Part shown: positions 49,715-59,310 of the stretch, one piece after another
Position numbering within the stretch: the first letter of the stretch is position 1
Layout of the letters: each line of letters begins with the position of its first letter
NCBI GenBank assembly: GCA_965267355.1
Contig: OZ253956.1
Span: forward strand, 2,666,001-2,730,000
DNA: 64,000 nt
Source: GCA-002793235 sp965267355
Lineage (GTDB): Bacteria > Bacteroidota > Bacteroidia > Flavobacteriales_E > Vicingaceae
Reading direction: 5' to 3'
The notes under the pieces: generated by a model
The model's database searches: none
Told to the model about the DNA's origin: nothing
What the model saw: the letters and a program-made list of their open reading frames with translations, nothing else
Program-made: the position numbers and the translations under genes

Positions 49715-49978
49715 TTACGCTTCCGCTATTGGAGTAACAGAAACGTATGATTTATTGTTCTTCTTTTTAGAAAATTCAACGACACCGTCAACTAAAGCAA
49801 ATAGTGTATGATCTTTACCTATACCAACATTTTCACCTGGGTGATGCTTTGTACCTCTTTGACGTACAATAATGTTACCTGCAATTGCAGCTTGTCCACC
49901 AAAAATTTTAACTCCTAATCGTTTACTTTCTGATTCTCTTCCATTTTTCGAGCTACCGGCTCCTTTTTTATGTGCCAT
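49715..49978 (-). CDS. rpmA: 50S ribosomal protein bL27
   Basis: bL27 is 87 residues long and lies near the peptidyl-transferase centre, where its N-terminal tail helps position tRNA. The start MAHKKGAGSSKNGRESESKR is the mature-type N-terminus, without the extra cleaved peptide of Firmicutes. The rest (GNIIVRQRGTKHHPG and HTLFALVDGVVEF) is typical. It follows rplU by 34 bases in the standard rplU-rpmA order and ends at a terminator. Confidence 0.97.
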   Translation of the reverse strand: MAHKKGAGSSKNGRESESKRLGVKIFGGQAAIAGNIIVRQRGTKHHPGENVGIGKDHTLFALVDGVVEFSKKKNNKSYVSVTPIAEA

Positions 49979-50012
49979 AACTTTATATTTTAAACGCTAA
50001 TAGCGTTGTGTT

Positions 50013-50555
50013 TTATTTTTTATCGTCCGCTTTTTTAGCAGTCGTTTTCTTTGCTGTTGTTTTTTTCGCAGCTGGCTTTTTTGCTGCAGCTTTTTTAGGT
50101 TCTGCTTTTTTTGCAGGAGCCTTTTTAGCAGCAGGTTTTTTAGCGGCTGTTTCTTTCTTTGCTGTTGTTGCTTTAGCTTTAGGAGCAGCCTCAGTTTTTT
50201 CGGCTTTTGGCTCAGCTTTTTTAGCTGCAGGAGCTTTTGCACCCTTTTCAGCAATTGATTCAATTTGGATTTTAGTTAAAAACTGACGATGTCCGTTTTT
50301 TACTTTGTATCCTTTTCTTCTTTTCTTTTTAAAGACAGTAACTTTATCGCCTTTAAGATGCTCTATTACTTTTGCAGAAACTGCAGCACCTTTTATAACT
50401 GGGGCGCCAACATTAACTTTTCCTTTGTTATCAATCAACAAAACTTTATCAAAAGAAATCTTGCTTCCTTCTTTGTCTTGCAAACGATGTACAAAAAGCT
50501 GTTGGTCTTTCTCAACTTTAAATTGTTGCCCTGCTATCTCAACTATTGCGTACAT
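50013..50555 (-). CDS. rplU: 50S ribosomal protein bL21 with long Lys/Ala tail
   Basis: bL21 contacts 23S rRNA. Residues 1-103 match the usual protein length (MYAIVEIAGQQFKVEKDQQ, then VFKKKRRKGYKVKNGHRQ). A further 77 residues (104-180) form a low-complexity basic tail of lysine, alanine, proline and threonine, with repeats such as AAKKPAAKKAPAKKAEPKK. This is similar to histone H1 and to the DUF5606 tail nearby. The tail's codon pattern also leaves other frames open. It is probably an RNA-binding or disordered extension known in several Bacteroidota; its role is uncertain. An exact -7 promoter box lies upstream. Confidence 0.93.
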   Translation of the reverse strand: MYAIVEIAGQQFKVEKDQQLFVHRLQDKEGSKISFDKVLLIDNKGKVNVGAPVIKGAAVSAKVIEHLKGDKVTVFKKKRRKGYKVKNGHRQFLTKIQIESIAEKGAKAPAAKKAEPKAEKTEAAPKAKATTAKKETAAKKPAAKKAPAKKAEPKKAAAKKPAAKKTTAKKTTAKKADDKK

Positions 50556-50584
50556 TTTATAAAATTTTAATTTTTAAGCGGCTG

Positions 50585-50592
50585 CAAATGTA
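50585..50592 (-). promoter_or_regulatory. candidate -7 promoter box of rplU-rpmA
   Basis: TACATTTG (complement of 50585-50592) is an exact TAnnTTTG box. Predicted initiation near 50579 gives a leader of about 23 bases before the rplU ATG at 50555. No TTG is seen at the normal -33 distance. Confidence 0.45.
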
Positions 50593-50623
50593 TTATTATT
50601 TTTTGAAATATTTAAGTTATTCT

Positions 50624-52981
50624 TTAGAAAGTTAAACTTAAACCAAAACTTGGCATTAGCGGCAACTGATAAACTTTTGAAGCTGTAATTCTATCAACAA
50701 AGAAAAGGTTCTCTCTATTGTACACGTTAGTAGCTCCTAAGTTTGCTTCAAGTGTAGAGTTTTTACCCAAAATAAACTTTCTCTTCAAATTAATATCTAA
50801 CCTGTGGTAATAAGGTAATCTACCTCCATTCAATTCAGCAAATTGAATTTCTAAATCACCATTTACTGTAGTATAATTTTGATCAATCGAAGAGAAATCA
50901 ATTCCTTCATAAAAACCTTGCGTTTGTGTAAATGGGAAGCCTGAAGCCAAATTCCATCTGGTGTTAAACTCCCAATTTAAGTCTTTACCAAAGATATAAG
51001 CTAATACAACATTTACATTATGCCTTCTATCAAACACTGGGAAGTATTCCTGAATTCCATCCCAACGAGTTACTTTACCTAATGAGTAAATTGTCCATAC
51101 ATTTAAGTGAGTTGAAGAATATTTTAATGCAACATCTACCCCATAAGCATCTCCTGTCTCAACAATAAATTCTTTCTTTTCAACATCTGGTTTATCAACT
51201 GCTATTGGATCTGATTCATCAAAAATTTGATTACGGTTAGTATTAGTTAACTGCGTAAATTTCTTATAATACCCTTCAATATTTAAGTTTAAAGAGTGGG
51301 TTAAATCGTACTCAAAACCAAGTATAGCATGATTTGCTTTTTGCAGTTTATGCGTTACTTCTCTTACAGTACCATCTTGTTCAGTAAATTCCTTTTGTAA
51401 GTTTTCTGGACCTGATAAAAATCCATAAAATAAGTTTACAATATCTCTGTCTGAGTTAGCACTAATTAAGTTTTGTGAGTACATTCCTCCCGCTAATTTC
51501 ATTCTAAATTTATCAGTTACATTGTACTTCATTCCTAATCTTGGTTCCGGAGAGAATGCAGCCAAAGAAGCGTAGTACTGTAGTCTAACACTTGGTTCAA
51601 TTACAAACTTACCTGCGTTAATTCTATACATCATAAAACCAGAAAGCTCAGTAGTATTTTCTTCTTGAATCACACGCGTACCAACATTATTTACAAACTC
51701 ATAATTGGTTTTAAACCCAAGCATTTCAAAACCATATTTGAATTGATTGTCACCAGAAAAGGTAGTAAAATCCATTCCTGTATTAAAACCATTAATCTCA
51801 CTTTGTCTTGGTAAACCATCTGCTTCAGTCAATTCAATTTTATATTTAGAGTAAGCCATCACACCTTCTATTAAGGTTTTAGAAGTAGCTGGAACCATTA
51901 CAAAATTTGCACCACCACCAGCAGCATTCCATTTTAAGTTAGATACATTAGAATAGTTTACATTATCTCTAAAGTTAAATCCAAACAAACTAACTTTATT
52001 TCCATTATCTCCATTAAAACTAAGTTTCCCATAAATATCTGTAAAACCATAAGGTAATCCCAAAGTATCTACACCTCTGGCATTCTCCGTACTCAGCCCT
52101 TCAAAGTAAGGTTTATAAAATTCGGAAGACTGTTCTAAGTAAGAGTGCTTAGCCGAAACCACAAAAGAAATACCTCCGTTTCCTTCTTTAGCTTTCTTTA
52201 ATGGCCCTTCTAACAATATTTTTGAACTAAATGTACTTGCGGAAACCTTACCTCTTAATCGTTTTTTATCTCCATCTCTGGTAGTAATATCCATAATTGA
52301 AGAAATTCTACCTCCATACTCGGCATTAAAACCACCAGTATATACATCAGCAGTACGCATAATATCAGTATCAAAAACAGAAAACAAACCAATAGAATGA
52401 AAAGGATTGTAAATAATCATACCGTCTAATAATACTTTGTTTTGTACAGGGGATCCACCTCTAATATAAAGTTGGCCACCTTGATCACCAGTAAAAGTAA
52501 CACCTGGCAATACCTGTAAATATTGAGCTAAATCCGGATCTCCACCAACAGCAGGAATAGATTTGATTTCTTTAGGAGTAACTTTTGTTACTGACATTTT
52601 TACTTGAGTTTTTGCTTCTTGTTTTTCAGCAGAAACATTAAATGTTTTTATCATTGTAGCCGCCTCTTTTAATTGATGGTTTTTTTGAACAATCTCATTC
52701 TTCTTTACAGCAACGGGCATTTGAATGGTATCGAATCCTAAAGAAGTTACCATTAAAGTATAATTTCCTGCAGGAACTTTTGTAATGGAGTAAAAACCAT
52801 TTACATCTGTTGCTGCACCCATAGTAGTACCCTTAAGGTATACGGTAGCTCCTATTTCCGCTTCACCAGTTTTATCATTATAAACAAAACCCCTGATAAT
52901 TCCTGACTGAGCGACAGTTGTGGAAACACCTATAAATATTAATATTGTTAAAAGAACAACTCTTGTAATAATTCGATTCAT
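50624..52981 (-). CDS. TonB-dependent receptor with carboxypeptidase-like regulatory domain
   Basis: The third outer-membrane receptor in the window. The frame extends one codon to a TTG, but the ATG at 52981 precedes the signal sequence (RVVLLTILIFIGVSTTVA). A CarboxypepD_reg-like domain (IIRGFVYNDKTGEAEIGATV) is followed by a plug (YLQVLPGVTFTGDQGGQLYI and VLLDGMIIYNPFHSIGLFSV) and a barrel ending LMPSFGLSLTF. The final Phe is the usual barrel-insertion signal. Length about 785. No lipoprotein or SusD partner is adjacent, unlike the receptor at 5260, which it resembles in the plug. The ligand is unknown. Confidence 0.92.
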   Translation of the reverse strand: MNRIITRVVLLTILIFIGVSTTVAQSGIIRGFVYNDKTGEAEIGATVYLKGTTMGAATDVNGFYSITKVPAGNYTLMVTSLGFDTIQMPVAVKKNEIVQKNHQLKEAATMIKTFNVSAEKQEAKTQVKMSVTKVTPKEIKSIPAVGGDPDLAQYLQVLPGVTFTGDQGGQLYIRGGSPVQNKVLLDGMIIYNPFHSIGLFSVFDTDIMRTADVYTGGFNAEYGGRISSIMDITTRDGDKKRLRGKVSASTFSSKILLEGPLKKAKEGNGGISFVVSAKHSYLEQSSEFYKPYFEGLSTENARGVDTLGLPYGFTDIYGKLSFNGDNGNKVSLFGFNFRDNVNYSNVSNLKWNAAGGGANFVMVPATSKTLIEGVMAYSKYKIELTEADGLPRQSEINGFNTGMDFTTFSGDNQFKYGFEMLGFKTNYEFVNNVGTRVIQEENTTELSGFMMYRINAGKFVIEPSVRLQYYASLAAFSPEPRLGMKYNVTDKFRMKLAGGMYSQNLISANSDRDIVNLFYGFLSGPENLQKEFTEQDGTVREVTHKLQKANHAILGFEYDLTHSLNLNIEGYYKKFTQLTNTNRNQIFDESDPIAVDKPDVEKKEFIVETGDAYGVDVALKYSSTHLNVWTIYSLGKVTRWDGIQEYFPVFDRRHNVNVVLAYIFGKDLNWEFNTRWNLASGFPFTQTQGFYEGIDFSSIDQNYTTVNGDLEIQFAELNGGRLPYYHRLDINLKRKFILGKNSTLEANLGATNVYNRENLFFVDRITASKVYQLPLMPSFGLSLTF

Positions 52982-53002
52982 CAATTCTAACTTTTAAGCC
53001 TG

Positions 53003-53010
53003 CAAAGGTA
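53003..53010 (-). promoter_or_regulatory. candidate -7 promoter box of TonB receptor
   Basis: TACCTTTG (complement of 53003-53010) matches TAnnTTTG exactly. A TTA, not TTG, lies 18 bp upstream. Initiation near 52997 leaves a leader of about 15 bases before the receptor ATG. Confidence 0.42.
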
Positions 53011-53123
53011 TAAAAATACTTTAAAGATTAATTGTGGCTAAAGTAGCCATTTGAGGTAAAACTATTGTTACCGATTAACACGAATAATAAGCCGATTATA
53101 AAATAAACCTAAAAGGACCTTTG

Positions 53124-56100
53124 TTATTTTTTCTTCTTTTGCTTCTTACGTCTAAATCTACCAAAAAACTTTTGCCAAAATTCTTTACCTGTATCATACT
53201 CTTCTTTATATGAAAGACCTAACCCCTGAGTATAAGCACTATTGTTGTTGGTAAAAGAAAATTGATTAGAGTTGTTAAACGCCTTTGCTCTCAATTTTCC
53301 ATCCTTACTAATTTTATATTCTATCGTAACATCCCCCAATAAATTATTTGAGTTTTGGGTTGATGTAGATGAAACATTTTGCTCACCACCTACTCCAAAA
53401 TTAGCATCCAATACAAATCTGTCATTAATAAACTGGGTGGAAACTGCCAATTCTACTTCATCACTTGTCAGTTCATCACCAGGTCTATAATTTAAACCAA
53501 TATCAAAATCGTTACTAATTTTTGAAAGCCAATTGCTTAATTGATTCGAAAGTAACTCTGAAGATGTTGTTGCTCCAACACCAGCATGCCCATACCCAGC
53601 ATCCGCACCTGGGGGTGATATAAATGAATTTAATACTAATAATGAAAATACTTGCTTATTCAATTCTTGTATATTTTCTTCTCTATCACTAACATACAAC
53701 ACACTTCTTACTTTACTCTTAGTATCCTCATCTGCTGTTGGTAAAACAATATCAAAGCTTATATCAGGGTTCATCATTTCATTTTGCATTCTCAGTTTTA
53801 AATCAACTGGAATTCTTTTTTTATAAACGTCACTAGTATCTACATTTATTAGCAAATCATACAGCCTTGCCCTTAAACGATATACAGCTGTTATATCAAT
53901 CTCAGCATCATAAGGGCTACCTGTCCATTTAATGATTCCTCCTTCTTCTATGTCAAACCTTTTATTAATTACATTTTGAAGTGTAAATAGATAATCTCCA
54001 TCTTTTATCACATAATTTCCAAACATATTCAAATCGCCATCATTATTTACATTCAAGGTAATATGTCCGCTACCTGTACTTCTCATTACATCCCCAATTT
54101 TATCATCAAAAACCAATCTAACCTGTGCATCAGGAGTTATATCCATATCAAAATTTAAATCAATATTGGTTAAGTCAACATCCTCATGTTTCTCTACTTT
54201 AATATTAGAAGAGTCTTTATCAACAAACTTGATAAAAGTGCTTTCTTCTAGCTCCTGATTGTCACTTAATGGTATATTAATTACTGTATTTTTTTCTGTT
54301 TTTATATCTGCATCTATTATTAAATTTTTATCATACCCTCCTATATCAACAAATCCTGTAACATAAGCTTTACCATGATATAAACTATTATCTAGCTCGG
54401 TAGTATTTAACACAAAAAAGTTATGGGCATCTAAACCAACATCAATACTTATATCTTTAAACCAGGTATGAAAAATAGTTCCGTTTGCATAAGCCTTGTT
54501 GTTTTTTGCATCAGTAATTTCTACATTATCAAAACTTATCATATCAGGTACTATGTTAATTTGACAATGCTTTGCTACGTAAAAAGTATTTAAATAATTT
54601 ACTGTAAAAGAAGCATTTTGCATAGTTATTTGGCCATTCAAACTTGGTTGTTTTGCATTTCCTGTTAGTTTCACATTAGCATTTACTACTCCTTTTAAGT
54701 TAGATATATCATCTTTAATGTATTCGTTAAACATACTTAGCTCGGTTTGATGCATTTGAAGAGTTAAATCAAAGCTCTGGTTAGGGTCATTTGGATTATC
54801 TAAATAATAATACCCATTGAAAAGTATAGTAGGAATATGGTCTCTGTAAAACTTTCCGTTTATTTTCAATGCTTGTGAAGCTGAATTCCAAAGTGCTTCT
54901 AAACTTCCTTTACCTATTAAACTTCTATTTAATCTAAATTTATCAAATTCTAAATCAGAAGTGTATAACAATTCATTATCTTTCTTTGTAACTGAAGCTA
55001 CACCATTAACAATACCATCGAGCTCCACCACCCCTGAAGGAATAATATTTTTTAAAGTTCCTAAATCGAAATTGGTTAATAAAGCATCTATTTGATCGGA
55101 AGGGTTATCGGATAATTTACCATCAACCAAAATCTCTTGACTTTTGGATAAAATTGCTAAAGACTTTATTTGTACCATGGAAGTATCAATAACAATAAAA
55201 TTATTTGGTTTAATCGACCACAACTTACCTGCAATATATGCCCGAGAACTATTAAACCTACCAGTAATACTATTAAAGCCTTCAAAACGAGTAACAATAT
55301 TTATATCTCCATTATTCTGTACAGAATCTTCAGTCCCTCCCCAACTAATAGAAGTTTGAGCAGAATCATATTGCATAAAACTTTCTACATTAAAATTGTG
55401 AATTGTTATACTATCGTTTTGAGCAATTTTTTGAGCAGTTAAGTTAAAATTAAATTTATTCTCATTAGTTTGAGTATTCAAATTAACATGATGAATCTTC
55501 ATTCCATAAGCATCAATAAATGGAGAGTTACCTTTGATAGTAAGCACATGTTCCTGGGCATTGTAATGGCCATCAATAATAGTATGGTCACTTAAGTCAA
55601 CTTTCTTAAAAAATATTTTTGATAGTAGATCACTATTGTGTAAGTGAACATTAAAATCAATATCGTGAGAAAGATTGGTTATTTGATGGGATTTATCTAA
55701 CTGAGAAGGAATATACCTTACAAAGAAATTATTTACAAACTTGCCTATTTCAGCAAAATAAAATTTCCCTTTAAGCTCTGCATCTAATAAACCTGAAAAC
55801 ATATTGATTTTTCTGATGTCATTTTCCATTACAGAGGTTATCATTGTGCTATCTACAATAATGGTATCCAGTAAATCCTGATAATTAGCATTAAGTATTT
55901 TTATATCTCCAACAAAATTGTCTGGGTGATCTCCTTTGAGGTTTACACCCACAGTAGCAGAAAACCTTGTTTTTAGCTTCTTTCTACTATCTATTAAATT
56001 AAGCTTAGCAAGCTTAGCATTGTTTATGTTAGAAATAAAATGGTACTCAGGTGTTTCATTTGCCAGGTTAACATTTCCATTAAAATCAAATTCAATGTTT

Positions 56101-57533
56101 TCGTCTTTAACAGCCAAATAACCCTCAAAAACTTTATTTTTAAAATCTCCTTCAACATCTACATTATTGTATTCATAACCATTTACAACCACCTGATTAA
56201 TTTTCCCAGATATAGTCGCATCAATATCCTCTTTGGTAAACCCTTGTCCATCTATACTTACATCCATTGTTATAGTTCCTAAATTTTTAGAAACTTCAAA
56301 GAATTTTCCAAGATTAAAATGGTCTGTTTTAACTTTTCCTGTATAAGTAGATTTATTGTCTTTTAATTTTAAAGAAACATCTGTAGATACACTCCCTAAA
56401 CTTGTTTTAACTGTACCATAAGCAACAAAGTCGTGATAGAAACCTGTAAAATTACCTTTAAACCGAACAGCTCCAAGGTGCCTGAAATTATCAGGTAAAG
56501 AAATAGTTTTTCTGTCTTTAAAAGGAGGAAATGGAAAGGTCTCCACTTTTTCTTTAGTAGTAATAAACTCTTTCACATCAATATGCATAAACATATCTTC
56601 GATATTGGGTAAACCTGATATGTCTGTTTTCCCCCTAAATCGAGTTCCATCATCTGTAATAAAAGAGAATTTACGGGTTTTTAAATTATCAACAGTGCCT
56701 TTTATTTCTCCGTTAAAGTTTATCCATTTATCAACACCTTCTATTCCCGGAGCAAAATAGCTAATATCTTTAAAGTTAAGCTTAGTAGGTTGAAAAAACG
56801 ATTTAATTTTTACAGCTTCAATAAAATTAGCTAAGCTCGCATATTCTTCAGTTAAAAAAGTAATATTTCCATCAATATCAGAATTAGGAGTAATTAATTT
56901 TAAATTTTGTGCAACAATACCTGATGGTGCTACTTGTGCCTGAGCAGATAAAGTATCTATTGCAAAACCACTTTGATCCATTAAGCTTAGATACTCAATA
57001 TTACAATCTACTCCTTCATCAATTAGTTTAATATCACTCAATTTGGTATTAACACCTTTTAATGACAAGTGATTAAAATCAACACCATAAGGCTGTTTTT
57101 TTTGATTGAAATCGAAGTAATTAAACCGAACATTCTTGAGTTCAGTTTTATCTATAGCAAAGCCCCATGAAGATTCTTCTTCACTGTCCGATTTAAAGTG
57201 ATCAATAAGAAATTGCAAATTAGTAATGGTATCATTCTTATACTTTTTCAAATTAAAAAAAGCATCCGATACAGTAGCTTTATCTATTTCTATAACTCTT
57301 GTTTTATAGGAAAAAAAGCCAATATCAACTTTAATATTTTTAGCATAAAACAAGGTGTCTTGTTTTAAATCTTCCACATAAACATTATGAAGGTTAACTT
57401 CATTAAAAAAATCAACATTTACTTTTTCTATAAGAATGTTTGTACTTAACTTCTTTGCTAACGATTTAACGTACATGTTAGCAGCGTACGTTTGAATTGT
57501 AGAATTATAAATCAGTAGTGCAACTACCCCCAC
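53124..57533 (-). CDS. translocation/assembly module TamB-like protein (AsmA/TamB superfamily)
   Basis: A 1469-residue protein of the TamB/DUF490 type: an inner-membrane anchor followed by a very long beta-rich periplasmic rod thought to carry lipids or help assemble outer-membrane proteins. The C-terminal DUF490 region shows GDYLFTLQNVINKRFDIEEG and RIPVDLKLRMQNEMMNPDIS, and the end is basic (FRRKKQKKKK). The first conventional start is a GTG at 57533, but this cuts the membrane helix. The open frame continues upstream to 57599 and encodes IIKKRYKILIAFLTLIFI, a much better anchor. No ATG, GTG or TTG occurs there, only two in-frame ATT codons (57590 and 57587). The gene diverges from tsaD. 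Confidence 0.87.
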   Translation of the reverse strand: MGVVALLIYNSTIQTYAANMYVKSLAKKLSTNILIEKVNVDFFNEVNLHNVYVEDLKQDTLFYAKNIKVDIGFFSYKTRVIEIDKATVSDAFFNLKKYKNDTITNLQFLIDHFKSDSEEESSWGFAIDKTELKNVRFNYFDFNQKKQPYGVDFNHLSLKGVNTKLSDIKLIDEGVDCNIEYLSLMDQSGFAIDTLSAQAQVAPSGIVAQNLKLITPNSDIDGNITFLTEEYASLANFIEAVKIKSFFQPTKLNFKDISYFAPGIEGVDKWINFNGEIKGTVDNLKTRKFSFITDDGTRFRGKTDISGLPNIEDMFMHIDVKEFITTKEKVETFPFPPFKDRKTISLPDNFRHLGAVRFKGNFTGFYHDFVAYGTVKTSLGSVSTDVSLKLKDNKSTYTGKVKTDHFNLGKFFEVSKNLGTITMDVSIDGQGFTKEDIDATISGKINQVVVNGYEYNNVDVEGDFKNKVFEGYLAVKDENIEFDFNGNVNLANETPEYHFISNINNAKLAKLNLIDSRKKLKTRFSATVGVNLKGDHPDNFVGDIKILNANYQDLLDTIIVDSTMITSVMENDIRKINMFSGLLDAELKGKFYFAEIGKFVNNFFVRYIPSQLDKSHQITNLSHDIDFNVHLHNSDLLSKIFFKKVDLSDHTIIDGHYNAQEHVLTIKGNSPFIDAYGMKIHHVNLNTQTNENKFNFNLTAQKIAQNDSITIHNFNVESFMQYDSAQTSISWGGTEDSVQNNGDINIVTRFEGFNSITGRFNSSRAYIAGKLWSIKPNNFIVIDTSMVQIKSLAILSKSQEILVDGKLSDNPSDQIDALLTNFDLGTLKNIIPSGVVELDGIVNGVASVTKKDNELLYTSDLEFDKFRLNRSLIGKGSLEALWNSASQALKINGKFYRDHIPTILFNGYYYLDNPNDPNQSFDLTLQMHQTELSMFNEYIKDDISNLKGVVNANVKLTGNAKQPSLNGQITMQNASFTVNYLNTFYVAKHCQINIVPDMISFDNVEITDAKNNKAYANGTIFHTWFKDISIDVGLDAHNFFVLNTTELDNSLYHGKAYVTGFVDIGGYDKNLIIDADIKTEKNTVINIPLSDNQELEESTFIKFVDKDSSNIKVEKHEDVDLTNIDLNFDMDITPDAQVRLVFDDKIGDVMRSTGSGHITLNVNNDGDLNMFGNYVIKDGDYLFTLQNVINKRFDIEEGGIIKWTGSPYDAEIDITAVYRLRARLYDLLINVDTSDVYKKRIPVDLKLRMQNEMMNPDISFDIVLPTADEDTKSKVRSVLYVSDREENIQELNKQVFSLLVLNSFISPPGADAGYGHAGVGATTSSELLSNQLSNWLSKISNDFDIGLNYRPGDELTSDEVELAVSTQFINDRFVLDANFGVGGEQNVSSTSTQNSNNLLGDVTIEYKISKDGKLRAKAFNNSNQFSFTNNNSAYTQGLGLSYKEEYDTGKEFWQKFFGRFRRKKQKKKK

Positions 57534-57627
57534 TAAAATGAAGATAAGAGTTAAAAAAGCTATTAATATTTTATATCTTTTTTTAATAATTTCGTTGCTT
57601 ACAAACTAACCTGTAAAAATACATTTA

Positions 57628-58650
57628 ATGCAGCAAACATCAGTAATAATTTTGGGGATTGAATCGAGCTGTGATGACACTGCTGCAGCCGTGATAAAAG
57701 ACGGCAAAATTCTTGCCAATGTAATTGCAAATCAAGCTGTTCATGAACAATATGGAGGAGTTGTGCCAGAACTAGCTTCGAGGGCTCATCAACAAAACAT
57801 TGTTCCGGTAGTTGAAGCCGCATTAAATAAGGCAGGTGTTACCAAAAAAGAATTATCGGCTATTGCATTTACTAATGGACCAGGTTTATTAGGCTCTTTA
57901 TTAGTAGGTAGCAGCTTTGCTAAAGCTTTTGCAATGGGTTTAAACATTCCAATAATTGAAGTAAACCATATGCAAGGACATGTATTGGCTCATTTTATTG
58001 AAGAACAAGATGGAACTAAAAACCCACCAAGTTTTCCTTTTTTATGCTTAACCGTGAGTGGTGGACATACTCAAATAGTAAAAATTACTGATTACTTTAA
58101 TTTTGAAGTAATTGGAGAAACCATAGACGATGCAGCTGGCGAAGCTTTTGACAAAGTTTCTAAAATGTTAGAGTTACCATATCCAGGTGGTCCAATTTTA
58201 GATAAAAACGCGCAAGTTGGAAATCCTATTTATGAATTTCCGCACCCAAAAGTTAATGGCTTAGATTTTAGCTTTAGTGGTTTAAAGACTTCTGTTTTGT
58301 ATTTCCTAAAAAAAGAGATTGCTAAAAACGAAAAATTTAGAGAAGAGAACCTAAATGATATATGTGCATCTGTACAAAAAACCATTGTAGACATTTTAAT
58401 AAAAAACCTAAAGAAAGTAATAAAACAAACTGACATAAAAGAAGTAGCAATTGCAGGTGGTGTTAGTGCTAACTCAGAACTGAGAAAACAAATAACTAAC
58501 TTAGAAAAAATGGGTTGTAAAACTTACATTCCAAAATTTGAGTATTGTACAGATAATGCAGCCATGATTGCTATAACAGGCTACTACAAATATTTAGAAC
58601 AAGATTTTGCTACACAACAAACTGTCCCTAATGCAAGAATGAAATTATGA
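57628..58650 (+). CDS. tsaD: tRNA N6-threonylcarbamoyladenosine transferase TsaD
   Basis: TsaD transfers threonylcarbamoyl to A37 of tRNAs reading ANN codons, working with TsaB, TsaE and TsaC. The 340 residues have ILGIESSCDDTAAAVI at the N-terminus, the metal-binding histidines in EVNHMQGHVLAHF, LTVSGGHTQIV, FDKVSKMLELPYPGGP and FCTDNAAMIA-like YCTDNAAMIAITGY near the end. Length is normal. Its start is only 38-95 bases from the divergent TamB start. It overlaps the methyltransferase gene by 4 bases (ATGA). Confidence 0.96.
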   Translation: MQQTSVIILGIESSCDDTAAAVIKDGKILANVIANQAVHEQYGGVVPELASRAHQQNIVPVVEAALNKAGVTKKELSAIAFTNGPGLLGSLLVGSSFAKAFAMGLNIPIIEVNHMQGHVLAHFIEEQDGTKNPPSFPFLCLTVSGGHTQIVKITDYFNFEVIGETIDDAAGEAFDKVSKMLELPYPGGPILDKNAQVGNPIYEFPHPKVNGLDFSFSGLKTSVLYFLKKEIAKNEKFREENLNDICASVQKTIVDILIKNLKKVIKQTDIKEVAIAGGVSANSELRKQITNLEKMGCKTYIPKFEYCTDNAAMIAITGYYKYLEQDFATQQTVPNARMKL

Positions 58651-59261
58651 GTGATTTTAACCGAAAAGAACACTGGGAAAACATATACAGCACTAAGGCT
58701 TTAAACGAAGTAAGCTGGTATCAACCAACTCCTGAAACTTCTTTAAGTATTATTGAAGAAACCAACACAGCTAAAGATGCAGCAATTATTGATATTGGTG
58801 GTGGTGATAGCTTTTTGGTAGATCACTTACTAAAAGCTGGCTATACTAATGTTACAGTTTTAGATGTATCTGAACAAGCCATAGAACGTGCTAAAACCAG
58901 GTTAGGTAATGATGCCAACAAAGTAAAATGGATTTGTATAGATGCAGCTCAGTTTAATCCAACTGAACAATACGACTTATGGCACGATAGGGCAGCATTT
59001 CATTTTTTGAATGAGAGCACTGAAATAAAACATTACGTTAACACCGTAAACAGCAACTTATCCGAAAATGGAAATCTGGTAATAGGTACTTTTGCTAAAG
59101 ACGGACCATTAAAATGTAGCGGTATTGAAATAAGCCAGTATGATGCTGAAGATTTAGCAACTACTTTTACTGAATTAACACTAAAAGAGAGTTACAAAGT
59201 TGCACACCCTACCCCATTTGATACGATACAAAACTTTACTTTTTGTTGGTTTAAGAAATAG
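58647..59261 (+). CDS. class I SAM-dependent methyltransferase
   Basis: A 204-residue Rossmann-fold methyltransferase. The SAM-binding motif I is AAIIDIGGGDSFLVDHLL (about 45-62), followed by VTVLDVSEQAIERAK (motif II acidic residue) and WICIDAAQFNPTEQYDLWHD. The opening EHWENIYSTKALNEVSWYQP is typical of a family of small-molecule or thiol/metalloid methyltransferases, but the substrate is not clear. It is translationally coupled to tsaD by a 4-base overlap. I find no reason to see it as a DNA methylase for the nearby nuclease. Confidence 0.88.
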   Translation: MSDFNRKEHWENIYSTKALNEVSWYQPTPETSLSIIEETNTAKDAAIIDIGGGDSFLVDHLLKAGYTNVTVLDVSEQAIERAKTRLGNDANKVKWICIDAAQFNPTEQYDLWHDRAAFHFLNESTEIKHYVNTVNSNLSENGNLVIGTFAKDGPLKCSGIEISQYDAEDLATTFTELTLKESYKVAHPTPFDTIQNFTFCWFKK

Positions 59262-59310
59262 TAATATCACTCTTAAATATCTATATTTGAAATAATCCAT
59301 TTGAATAATT

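Noticed and set aside
49997..50286. Open frames on both strands overlapping the rplU 3' end
   Set aside because: They are a by-product of the repetitive Lys/Ala codons of the bL21 tail. They encode low-complexity Leu/Lys or Phe/Ala strings and have no homologue-like features.
53035..53049. Small hairpin TGGCTA-AAG-TAGCCA as a terminator
   Set aside because: The 6-bp stem has no T-run on either strand, and the position between two same-strand genes gives no further support.
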